Shown here: positions 1-7,927 of the stretch, one piece after another
How the letters are laid out: each line of letters opens with the position of its first letter
Numbering within the stretch: the first letter of the stretch is position 1
Assembly (NCBI GenBank): GCA_905214175.1
Contig: CAJMLD010000010.1
Span: 1 to 19,125, forward strand
Length of the DNA: 19,125 nucleotides
Direction: 5' to 3'
DNA from: an uncultured bacterium
GTDB lineage: Bacteria > Actinomycetota > Coriobacteriia > Coriobacteriales > Atopobiaceae
Position numbers and translations under genes: made by a program
Notes under the pieces: model-generated
What the model saw: the letters and a program-made list of their open reading frames with translations, nothing else
Databases searched by the model: none
What the model was told of the DNA's origin: nothing

Positions 1-322
<322 letters not shown>

Positions 323-408
323 ATGCCCTTCCCATGGGCGGTCCCGGGGGGTCTTGCTTGCGCGCGCTGTGCGGCCCCCAGGGCCCGGCGGGCACGACCC
401 GGAGGCAG

Positions 409-551
409 AACGCCCCCAGACGGCCAGCGGCCATGGCAGGGGAGGCACACCCGGTCCCATCCCGAACCCGGAAGTTAAGCCCCCGAGCGCCGATTGTACT
501 GCGGGTCAAGCCCGTGGGAGACCAGGACGCCGCTGGCCGACTGGGGGCGTT
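409..551 (+). other. Extended processing stalk enclosing 5S rRNA
   Basis: The sequence directly outside the 5S gene is also self-complementary. Positions 409-419 (AACGCCCCCAG) pair perfectly with 541-551 (CTGGGGGCGTT). A single A.A mismatch (420/540) separates this from the 10-bp helix I of 5S. Together they form a stem of 21 pairs with one mismatch. Such pre-5S stems are substrates for maturation nucleases (RNase E or RNase M5 types). Which enzyme acts here cannot be told from the sequence. Confidence 0.75.
421..539 (+). rRNA. rrf: 5S ribosomal RNA
   Basis: The gene is 119 nt long. It carries the typical internal 5S block ACCCGGTCCCATCCCGAAC at about 450-468, followed by CCGGAAGTTAAGC and the GCGCCGATTGTACTGC segment. 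Helix I is a perfect 10-bp pairing of 421-430 with 530-539, which fixes both ends to within a few bases. The gene lies about 100 nt after the 23S 3' end, the usual 23S-5S order of a bacterial rrn operon. Confidence 0.95.
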
Positions 552-563
552 TTCGCCAGTGGA

Positions 564-595
564 GGGGCCCTGCGCCGAGCGCGGGGCCCCCTTTC
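564..595 (+). terminator. rrn operon hairpin, first of two tandem terminators
   Basis: The stem pairs 564-575 with 579-590 (GGGGCCC-T-GCGC against GCGC-G-GGGCCCC, one G-U pair) around a 3-nt loop. It is followed by a short pyrimidine run CTTTC. The U-tract is weak, so this could be a partial terminator or a processing stem. The strong terminator follows 17 nt later. Confidence 0.6.
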
Positions 596-606
596 GTTGC
601 CAGCAT

Positions 607-647
607 GGCGCGGGCCTGCCCACGGGGCACGGCCCGCGCCCTTTTTT
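607..647 (+). terminator. Strong intrinsic terminator of the rRNA operon
   Basis: GGCGCGGGCC (607-616) pairs perfectly with GGCCCGCGCC (631-640). An inner TGCC/GGCA extension (617-620 with 626-629) closes a 5-nt loop. A run of six T (642-647) follows directly. This is a textbook rho-independent terminator closing the rrn transcript. Confidence 0.9.
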
Positions 648-837
648 GTGCGTGTCGCCAAATGACAGCTTACAGGTTTCTAGCAGGAAACTGTCACAAA
701 TTGTTTGCCGTTTACCCAGATTCGTCCTCTGACTAGGCGTAGCAATGATAGGTTTCGATCACCGGTTTTCTTAAAGGCGGTGATCTTCGTACTCATCGCC
801 CTTCCGTACCTCTTGTAGAAAGGTCAGGTGTTGAGTA
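648..837 (+). promoter_or_regulatory. Upstream region of the SARP gene with two inverted repeats
   Basis: This gap follows the rrn terminator and must hold the promoter of the 838 gene, but no convincing -35/-10 pair was found. Two symmetric elements stand out. One is an imperfect inverted repeat at 672-680/687-694 (ACA-g-GTTTC against GAAACTGT). The other is a perfect 8-bp repeat GATCACCG (757-764) / CGGTGATC (778-785) with a 13-nt loop, 53 nt upstream of the start codon. Either could be an operator or a leader hairpin. The likely Shine-Dalgarno for the gene is AGGTG at 826-830, 7 nt before the ATG. Confidence 0.4.
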
Positions 838-3828
838 ATGCCAGTTAGAGTTCATCGTCGGCCTGTCGATTGCGTCCCCGAGGCTGATTCTGGAGCCATT
901 TCTGTCAAGTTGTCATCCTGGTGTCTTGCGCCTTCCTGCATCTCGTCCTTCATGCTGGACTCGCGTCCCTCCAATCTTCTCGTCATGTGCGCTGAGCCCG
1001 GGATGGGGCAGTCCTCCGCCCTCAAGACGTTCATTTCTCACCAGAAGCATCAGTTCACGACCCACTTCTTGCACTTCTTTGGCATGGAGCCGCATGCCGC
1101 CTCAAAACGTCTCTCTCGTCTCGCGCGTCAGATTGAGAAGGAATGTCTCGCTGATAAGAAGGTTTTCGTTGCTCTCGACGATGTACCGGCTGGAGATGAA
1201 GCTATAGTTGACCGATCCGCATGTGCCCTTTCGAGAATGGTTGAGTGCGGTGCCGTGGTTGCTGTTTCCGTGCTTCCGGAGGACGCGTTGTTGGCCGAGC
1301 GTCTTCCCGAGGGGGTACGGGTGGTTTCGAGTGATCTTCTCGTCACCGAAGCTCTTGAGCTGAGCCCAAGCGATTCCCTCTACGATGTCCGTGCATTTAC
1401 TGGCGGCATTCCAGCTCTTGTTGGTGCTGTTGCTCGAGACAACGGGGATCCGCACGCGCACTCCGTCATTATCGGTAGTTCATATTTTGATGCACTTGAG
1501 CACCTTATTGGAGAGTCATTGCGCCAGAGCCTTCTGGACGAAGAGATCTTGGTTCGTCTTGCCATGATTCTCCTTGGCCAGGGCACCTTTGCCGAAATTG
1601 CTGGCGTTACGTGCTTGAACCCGAATGAGATTGCTTTGGGTCTTGAGGAGTTCGCTCCCCTTTTTGGGGTTTGTTGCCAGGACGGTTCATTCCATACCTT
1701 TGGTGTCGACTCTGTCGACGGGCTCGTTGCATGCTTGAGTGTCCTTGCTACTAAGATATCTAGCTTTTCATTTGTATTTGATTCTGCCCTTCGTGTCTTG
1801 ATGAGGCGGGGCGAGTATTCTCGGGCTGCTGTAATAGCGCGCCTCGCAACGTCCGACGAGGCTGCCGTTGCGGTCATTGATAACGCGGAGGACTTTGTGA
1901 GCGCCGGCGAGGCGAGCCTTGTCCGAAAAGCGGTGGGGCTTGCGCTTTCACGCTCGCTTGCGTCCGAGGAACGGCTGACTTGTCTCCAGACCGTCCTTGG
2001 AGCTTTGGGAGATTCTAGGGCGAGAAATCCCGAGGACAGGGTGCTTCCGCACTCTTCGGATGGTGATTGCCCCGACGAAATCAAGGGTACCGACTGTCTT
2101 CTTGTTGGATGCCGCTCGGTCCTTGCTGGCGAGGACGTCAAGGTCGACGTGACGCCCAAGGGGCAGCCAGCTGCACTTGCAATCCATCTGCAAGCAGTGC
2201 AGCTCATGCGGGACGGCCAGATAAGCGCCGCTCAACGCCTGGCAGGTCCGCATGTGCTTTCGTGTTCCGAGGGGACGCTTGCGTCCGTGTTGCTGCGCCT
2301 TGACATGAGCCTGGCCAGTGCGCTTCTCGGCGATGACCAGCCCTTTGGAGATGATGCTGTTGCGAAGATCCACGATTTTCTTGCGCGCGAGGGGTTCGCG
2401 GCAATTCGCGACGAAGCTAACCTCCTTCTTGCAATAGACGCCATCCTCCACGGCTCCTACGACCTTGCGTCAATAGATGCGCTGGTGAGAGAGTCGGAGC
2501 GTGCGGGAAACGAACTGGTACGCGTTGCGGCACTTCTTGCTGGGGCGGCCGCTGAATACATGGCGGGCGACATCCGAAGCGCGGGGCTGAGAAGCGCGAT
2601 TGCCTCCAGTGCGGCGGGACGCGCGGGCTTCTATCACCTTGAGGCGGAGGCGGGAATCCTGTGCCAGGCCGCCATGAGTATGGGTGTGGGGACTGGCTCG
2701 ACGACGCCGGGCTGGGAGGTTGCATGCGGGACCCAAGGTCTCTCCATCCTCGTCGACCTGGTCCGAGCGGCCCTTGACGAGGGCGACGAACGCGCGCAGG
2801 GCATCCAACGATCGCTTGTCAACGCCACGCTCCCCATCGACGAGCTGTGGCTTCTCAGGGTACTGGTATCGGGAGAGGGAAGCTTCCAGGGGCGCGTGAG
2901 GAGGCTCATTCCCCATGCATGGGCGGGTGCGCTTGCCCCCATTACCTCAACGCGACGGACGCGCTGTGTTGTCAGGCGCACCGGAGGCTCCTTGGATGAC
3001 GAGGGAGGTAAAGATGCCAAGGAGGTGGCATCTGGGCCTCGCTTGCGCCTGAGCCTTCTTGGTGGGTTTTCTCTCCAGGTGGATGGCGAAACTATTCCCG
3101 AATGGCGTCTGGACAGGCGCTGCGCAAAAGCAATGATGGTGTTTGTTGCGCTTCACCCTCGGCTCCTGGCGAGGCGCTACGAAATCATCGATCAGGTTTG
3201 GCCCGACTGCGACTACAAGGCTGGTCTCGATAGAATTTACCAGGCGACAAGCGCCTTGCGAAAAGCGGTGACGGAGGTGACACCGGACCTCAACCCCTTT
3301 CTTGCGTTTAGGGAGGACAAGTCCGTCTCGCTTGATCCCGCGCTCTTCGAGTGCGATTTTGAGGAGTTCACCGACGCAGCAAAGGAAGCCCTGGAATGCG
3401 AGGGCGATGATGCCCGCACCTTGGAGGCGGCCCTGAGGGCAGAGAGGCTCTATGCGGGCGACCTCTTTGTGCCGTCGCGAGACTTCACGGGGTATGTGGT
3501 AGCTCGACGCCAGGAGCTCAGGGAGCTCTATGCGGACGCCATGGTTGCGGGGGCAGAGGCGGCGCTGAGGCTTGAACGGTATCGCGTCTCGGCGCGGCTT
3601 GCCGACTCCGCGACTGCCGTGGATGACCTACGCGAGGATGCCGTGGAGGTCCTCATCCGAGCGCTGAGGGCCAGTGGGCGCATGTTTGAAGCGGAGCAAC
3701 GCTACAAGAAATACGCAGTGCACTTTGTCGATAGGACGCACATGCCACCCTCCAAGCGCCTTAGGAAGGCAATCGGAGAGGGAAGTCACGGAGGGGCAGA
3801 TAGACCGGCGTCCTCAAGACAACGTTGA
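838..3828 (+). CDS. STAND NTPase-SARP fusion transcriptional regulator
   Basis: A 996-residue predicted cytoplasmic regulator. Residues 25-65 resemble the start of MalT/LuxR-type STAND ATPases, with a P-loop-like AEPGMGQSS (52-60) in which the invariant Lys is Gln. A Walker B-like VFVALDDV lies around 109-116. A long helical middle (about 190-700) looks TPR-like. The C-terminus is SARP-type: an OmpR-like winged helix from about 735 (LRLSLLGGFSLQVDG...), then a BTAD domain from about 830 to 975 with its usual ERLYAGDLF and AEAALRLERY segments. Classical AfsR proteins have the SARP half first, so the order here is reversed. SARP/BTAD proteins normally bind promoter repeats and recruit RNA polymerase; the target and ligand are unknown. 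The ATG at 838 is preceded by AGGTG at a good distance. The gene stands alone between the rrn terminator and secA, and stops with TGA. The first third is visibly less GC-rich than the last. Confidence 0.85.
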   Translation: MPVRVHRRPVDCVPEADSGAISVKLSSWCLAPSCISSFMLDSRPSNLLVMCAEPGMGQSSALKTFISHQKHQFTTHFLHFFGMEPHAASKRLSRLARQIEKECLADKKVFVALDDVPAGDEAIVDRSACALSRMVECGAVVAVSVLPEDALLAERLPEGVRVVSSDLLVTEALELSPSDSLYDVRAFTGGIPALVGAVARDNGDPHAHSVIIGSSYFDALEHLIGESLRQSLLDEEILVRLAMILLGQGTFAEIAGVTCLNPNEIALGLEEFAPLFGVCCQDGSFHTFGVDSVDGLVACLSVLATKISSFSFVFDSALRVLMRRGEYSRAAVIARLATSDEAAVAVIDNAEDFVSAGEASLVRKAVGLALSRSLASEERLTCLQTVLGALGDSRARNPEDRVLPHSSDGDCPDEIKGTDCLLVGCRSVLAGEDVKVDVTPKGQPAALAIHLQAVQLMRDGQISAAQRLAGPHVLSCSEGTLASVLLRLDMSLASALLGDDQPFGDDAVAKIHDFLAREGFAAIRDEANLLLAIDAILHGSYDLASIDALVRESERAGNELVRVAALLAGAAAEYMAGDIRSAGLRSAIASSAAGRAGFYHLEAEAGILCQAAMSMGVGTGSTTPGWEVACGTQGLSILVDLVRAALDEGDERAQGIQRSLVNATLPIDELWLLRVLVSGEGSFQGRVRRLIPHAWAGALAPITSTRRTRCVVRRTGGSLDDEGGKDAKEVASGPRLRLSLLGGFSLQVDGETIPEWRLDRRCAKAMMVFVALHPRLLARRYEIIDQVWPDCDYKAGLDRIYQATSALRKAVTEVTPDLNPFLAFREDKSVSLDPALFECDFEEFTDAAKEALECEGDDARTLEAALRAERLYAGDLFVPSRDFTGYVVARRQELRELYADAMVAGAEAALRLERYRVSARLADSATAVDDLREDAVEVLIRALRASGRMFEAEQRYKKYAVHFVDRTHMPPSKRLRKAIGEGSHGGADRPASSRQR

Positions 3829-4004
3829 ACCTAGGCCTAGAAGAACCAGCGACATCTGGTTTCGGGACGATTAACGCCGAGAATACAGTGCGCATTTAGT
3901 GAGACCGTGTCCCCGGCCAGCACGGTGAGTTTGCTATGGGTAAAGTGAGAAATGCATGTGTCGGCGGGAGGCCGCCGCCCATCAACCAGTATGAAGGACT
4001 GCCC
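3829..4004 (+). promoter_or_regulatory. secA leader region with small hairpins
   Basis: This 176-nt gap separates the SARP gene from secA. It contains a 6-bp hairpin AACCAG/CTGGTT (3843-3848/3855-3860), which may weakly terminate the upstream gene although no T-run follows. A second inverted repeat is ACCGTG/CACGGT (3904-3909/3921-3926). A third, GC-rich hairpin is CGGCGG-GAGG-CCGCCG (3962-3977), just upstream of the secA ribosome binding site. No clear promoter was recognised. An in-frame ATG at 3936 would add 23 residues to SecA but lacks a ribosome binding site and family support. Confidence 0.4.
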
Positions 4005-6809
4005 ATGCCTAACTTTCTCTCCAAACTACTTTCCGCTGGAGCCGACAAGGACCTCAAGGAGTACCAGCGCATAACCGCGCACGTCAATGATCTTGAGCCG
4101 CGCTTCAGTGCCATGGATGACGAGGAGCTACGTGGTCAGACAAAGCTCTTCCGGGAGCGTATCGAGAACGGCGAGACGCTTGATGACCTTCTGCCCGAGG
4201 CGTTTGCTGCAGTAAGGGAGGCGTCCCGGCGCACGACGGGTATGCGTCACTTCGATGTGCAGATCATCGGCGGCATTGCCTTGCATCGTGGTACCATTGC
4301 CGAGATGAAGACCGGCGAGGGCAAGACCCTGGTATCTACGCTAGCCGGCTACCTCAACGCTCTTGATGGCAAGGGCGTGCACATCGTGACCGTCAACGAT
4401 TACCTGGCCAAGCGCGATAGCGAGTGGATGGGCCAGATCTACCGCTTCATGGGCCTCAACGTTGGCCTGCTCCAGAACGGCATGAGGCTTAACCTCAAGA
4501 AGCCCGCGTATCAGGCAGATGTCACCTACGGCACGAACTCCGAGTTTGGCTTTGACTACCTGCGCGACAATATGGTCACCCGGCCTAGCCTTCGTGTTCA
4601 GCGCGGCCACCACTATGCCATCGTCGACGAGGTCGACTCCATCCTCATCGACGAGGCGCGCACGCCCCTCATCATCTCTGGCGCAGGTACCAAGTCCGCA
4701 AGCACCTACAAGGACTTTGCCCGTGCCGTCCGTGGTCTAACGCCGGATGTCGACTTTGAGATGGACGAGGCCAAGCACACCATTGCCGCGACAGACGAGG
4801 GCCTCAAGAAGATCGAGCGCAACCTGGGCATCGACGACATTTACGCCGACCCTTCCGGCCAGCTTGTGAACCACCTCCAGCAGGCCCTCAAGGCCCAGTA
4901 CATGTTCCACCGCGACCAGCAGTATGTGGTCGTCGACGGCGAGGTCAAGATTGTCGACGAATTCACAGGCCGCATCATGGAGGGAAGGCGTTACTCCGAG
5001 GGTCTCCACCAGGCTATTGAGGCCAAGGAAGGCGTCCTCGTGCGCGAGGAGAACCAGACGCTCGCCACCATTACCCTTCAGAACTACTTCCTCATGTACG
5101 ACAAGCTTGCGGGCATGACGGGTACTGCCATGACCGAGGATGCGGAGTTCCGTGAGGTCTACCACGTACCCGTGCAGGTAATTCCGCCCAACAAGCCCGT
5201 TATTCGTGTGGACCACGAGGACCTCGTCTACAAGACTGTGACGGCAAAGTTCGCCGCCGTTGCCGATGACGTTGCGAAGCGCCACGCAAAGGGGCAGCCG
5301 TGCCTGGTAGGAACGGTTTCCATCGAGAACTCCGAGCGTCTGTCGCGCATCTTGGACAAGCGTGGCATCAGACACAACGTCCTTAACGCCAAATACCACG
5401 AGCGCGAGGCACAGATCGTTGCGCAGGCGGGCCGAGAGGGCGCCGTAACCATTGCAACTAACATGGCCGGACGTGGTACGGATATCCTCCTTGGCGGTAA
5501 CCCCAAAGCCATGGCGGAGGACATGCTTCGCGAGCAGGGCTTCTATGCGCCAGCCAAGGAGGGCGAGGAGCCCGTCCTGCCCACCGACGAGCAGCGGGCA
5601 GCCGCGCTCGAGAAGGCGAAGGCCATCTGCGAGAAGGAACGTGAGCACGTGGTTGCCGCCGGTGGCCTGGCCGTTATTGGCACCGAGCGTCACGAGAGCC
5701 GCCGCATTGACAACCAGCTGCGTGGCCGCTCTGGCCGTCAGGGAGACCCCGGCGAGACCCAGTTCTACCTTTCGCTCGAAGACGACCTCATGAGGCTTTT
5801 CGGCGGAGACCGCATGGACCGAATCGCGGCGATGATGGACAAGTACGACATGCCCGATGACATGCCCATCAAGTCCAAGCTGGTGACGCGTGCCGTCGAG
5901 AGCGCCCAGCGCAAGGTCGAGGAAGTCAACTTTGCGATGCGTAAGAGCGTCCTCGACTACGATGACGTCATGAACAAGCAGCGTCAGGTCATCTACGAGG
6001 AGCGCAACAAGATCCTGGACGGCAAGGACCTCATGAGCCACGTTGAGGAGGTCACCTACGACACTGTCCAGCGCAAGGTGAACGAATACTGCTCCGAGGA
6101 AGTCGATCCAGAGGAGTGGGACTTCGCCGGTCTCGACAAGTGGGTCCGAGAGCTCACAGGTCGCACGGATGGCCCCACCTTTGACTCGGATTCCGACCAG
6201 GGCGACATCATCGATGCTCTCGACGCCTTCGTAAACACCTGCTACAAGGACAAGGAGCAGCGCCTTGGCGACCAGATCATGAGCGACCTCTCCGCTCAGG
6301 TTATGCTCCGCGTCATCGACACCCGTTGGATGACATACCTGCAGGAGATGGACTATCTCAAGACGGGCATTGGCCTGCGCGGCTATGGTCAGCGCGACCC
6401 TCTCGTCGAGTACAAGAGCGAGGCCTACGCGGCTTTCACCGAGCTCGTCAACACGATGTACGAGGACTTCCTCCGCACAATCCTGCGCATCGAGATTGCA
6501 GTGCGTCCGCCCGTGCCCGCAAAGTCCCAGGGGGACGAGGAAGCGCTCTCTGACGAGCTTCGCGGCGCCCAGTATTCCGGGCCTGCAGAGGTCGACGGAG
6601 ACCACAGCTCTCCCGCACGTCGTCCCGCAGCTAGCGCTCCGCACCAGCGGGGAGGCGCTAGCAACGGCAACGCCAACGCAGGCGCGGGTAAGCCGCGCAC
6701 GTATCGCAAAGACGAGGACCCGGATCCTTACGTTGGCGTGGGGAGGAATGACCCTTGCCCCTGCGGCAGCGGCAAGAAGTTTAAGAACTGCCACGGTAGG
6801 AACAGGTAG
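4005..6809 (+). CDS. secA: Preprotein translocase ATPase SecA
   Basis: SecA is the cytosolic motor that binds the SecYEG channel and drives unfolded preproteins across the membrane by ATP hydrolysis. The protein has 934 residues from the chosen start, normal for the family. Visible motifs, in order: Walker A MKTGEGKT (about 100-108), TVNDYLAKRD, YGTNSEFGFDYLRDNM, Walker B DEVDSILIDEARTP (from about 208), the DEAD-motor-2 sequence TNMAGRGTDI, and QLRGRSGRQGDPG. A Gly/Asn/Ala-rich linker leads to the C-terminal zinc-binding tail with CPCGSGKKFKNCH (from about 917), which contacts SecB or ribosomes in other bacteria. The start at 4005 (MPNFLSKLL) fits known SecA N-termini and has AAGGA at 3994-3998. 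prfB begins 2 nt after the TAG stop, so the two are cotranscribed. No truncation or lost motif is seen. Confidence 0.98.
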   Translation: MPNFLSKLLSAGADKDLKEYQRITAHVNDLEPRFSAMDDEELRGQTKLFRERIENGETLDDLLPEAFAAVREASRRTTGMRHFDVQIIGGIALHRGTIAEMKTGEGKTLVSTLAGYLNALDGKGVHIVTVNDYLAKRDSEWMGQIYRFMGLNVGLLQNGMRLNLKKPAYQADVTYGTNSEFGFDYLRDNMVTRPSLRVQRGHHYAIVDEVDSILIDEARTPLIISGAGTKSASTYKDFARAVRGLTPDVDFEMDEAKHTIAATDEGLKKIERNLGIDDIYADPSGQLVNHLQQALKAQYMFHRDQQYVVVDGEVKIVDEFTGRIMEGRRYSEGLHQAIEAKEGVLVREENQTLATITLQNYFLMYDKLAGMTGTAMTEDAEFREVYHVPVQVIPPNKPVIRVDHEDLVYKTVTAKFAAVADDVAKRHAKGQPCLVGTVSIENSERLSRILDKRGIRHNVLNAKYHEREAQIVAQAGREGAVTIATNMAGRGTDILLGGNPKAMAEDMLREQGFYAPAKEGEEPVLPTDEQRAAALEKAKAICEKEREHVVAAGGLAVIGTERHESRRIDNQLRGRSGRQGDPGETQFYLSLEDDLMRLFGGDRMDRIAAMMDKYDMPDDMPIKSKLVTRAVESAQRKVEEVNFAMRKSVLDYDDVMNKQRQVIYEERNKILDGKDLMSHVEEVTYDTVQRKVNEYCSEEVDPEEWDFAGLDKWVRELTGRTDGPTFDSDSDQGDIIDALDAFVNTCYKDKEQRLGDQIMSDLSAQVMLRVIDTRWMTYLQEMDYLKTGIGLRGYGQRDPLVEYKSEAYAAFTELVNTMYEDFLRTILRIEIAVRPPVPAKSQGDEEALSDELRGAQYSGPAEVDGDHSSPARRPAASAPHQRGGASNGNANAGAGKPRTYRKDEDPDPYVGVGRNDPCPCGSGKKFKNCHGRNR

Positions 6810-6811
6810 CC

Positions 6812-7927
6812 ATGGCGGATATTGATAGCTCCGCGCTCGACGCCTTGTCCGCTCGGCTCGACGAGGTTGAGGGCTACCTCCACGTCGACGAGCTGAGAGG
6901 AACTGTTGCCCAGCTCGAGCAGGAGAGCGCTGCCCCCGGCTTCTGGGATGACGCCAACGCCGCGCGCGAAACCATGGCACGTCTTTCTGCTGCAAAATCC
7001 GACGTTGCTGGCATAGACGCTGCGCGCGCCAAGCTCGACGACGCTCGCGCTGCGCTCGAACTTGGCGAGGAGACCTCAGACGATGACCTTCTCGCCGAGG
7101 CGTCCTCGATTGCCGCCTCCCTCGAGCACGATCTTACCGAGCTCGAGCTCTCCAGCTGGTTCACCGACGACCTCGACCACGGTGACGCCATCGTGACGGT
7201 GACGCCGGGCCAGGGCGGACTGGAGGCGCAAGACTGGTGTGACATGCTCTTCCGCATGTACCTGCGCTACTGTGACAGGCGAGGGTGGACCGTCGACGTG
7301 AATGACGCCCCGCAGGCGGAGGTCATCGGCATCGACCATGCAACCTTCACCGTGCATGGCCACAACGCATACGGCATGCTTCGCGCCGAGCAGGGCGTGC
7401 ACCGCCTGGTGCGCATCTCTCCCACGGACGAGAAGAAGCGCCGGCAGACGACGTTCGCCGGCGTCGAGGTGCTGCCGGTCCTTCCGGACGACATCGAGGT
7501 CGACATCGACCCCAAGGACCTCCGCATTGACGTCTATCACGCGACGGGTCATGGCGGCCAGGGCGTCAACACCACCGACTCTGCCGTGAGGATCACGCAC
7601 ATTCCCACGGGCACGGTGGTCACCTGCCAAAACGAGCGCAGCCAGCTCCAGAACAAGGCGTTCGCGATGAAGATCCTGCGCAGCCGTCTGTACGAGATGG
7701 AGCTCGAGAAGCGGGCCGCCGAACTGGATGAGCTTCGCGGCCCAAAGCACGAGATTGGCTTTGGCAACCAGATCAGAAGCTACGTCCTCTATCCCTATCA
7801 GCTGGTGAAGGACCTGCGCACGGGGGTGGAGACTGGCAACGTGGACTCGGTTCTCCAAGACGGCGATCTTGACAAGTTCATCATCGCCTACCACCGATGG
7901 GTGCTCGCGGGAAGGCCAGAGCAGTGA
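6812..7927 (+). CDS. prfB: Peptide chain release factor 2 (RF2)
   Basis: RF2 recognises UAA and UGA in the ribosomal A site and triggers peptide release. The protein has 371 residues. It carries the N-terminal helical domain with the family-typical PGFWDD segment, and the universal GGQ (Gly248-Gly249-Gln250) in HATGHGGQGVNTTDSAVR, which positions water in the peptidyl transferase centre. The discriminator loop reads HRLVRISPTDEKKRRQTTF. The tripeptide is therefore Ser203-Pro204-Thr205, where RF2 normally has Ser-Pro-Phe and RF1 has Pro-x-Thr. The rest of the loop, including RRQTTF, is RF2-like, so the RF2 assignment holds. The frame is continuous, with no programmed +1 frameshift site such as the one E. 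coli uses to autoregulate prfB. The gene ends in TGA, overlapping the GTG start of the next gene. Translation is probably coupled to secA, whose stop is 2 nt upstream. Confidence 0.95.
   Translation: MADIDSSALDALSARLDEVEGYLHVDELRGTVAQLEQESAAPGFWDDANAARETMARLSAAKSDVAGIDAARAKLDDARAALELGEETSDDDLLAEASSIAASLEHDLTELELSSWFTDDLDHGDAIVTVTPGQGGLEAQDWCDMLFRMYLRYCDRRGWTVDVNDAPQAEVIGIDHATFTVHGHNAYGMLRAEQGVHRLVRISPTDEKKRRQTTFAGVEVLPVLPDDIEVDIDPKDLRIDVYHATGHGGQGVNTTDSAVRITHIPTGTVVTCQNERSQLQNKAFAMKILRSRLYEMELEKRAAELDELRGPKHEIGFGNQIRSYVLYPYQLVKDLRTGVETGNVDSVLQDGDLDKFIIAYHRWVLAGRPEQ

Noticed and set aside
648..837. A tRNA gene in the spacer after the rrn operon (GGTTTCGATCACC resembles a T-arm)
   Set aside because: No matching acceptor stem, D-arm or anticodon arm could be folded around it; the inverted repeat 757-785 explains the symmetry.
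4737..6995. A 752-codon open frame antisense to secA, and similar long antisense frames over prfB, IIC and dapA
   Set aside because: They mirror the codon structure of GC-rich genes on the other strand; the protein sequences resemble no family, whereas the sense frames are clear SecA, RF2, UlaA and DapA proteins.
6812..7000. Programmed +1 frameshift in prfB
   Set aside because: The reading frame is continuous from the ATG through the N-terminal domain, with no in-frame TGA or slippery CTTTGA.
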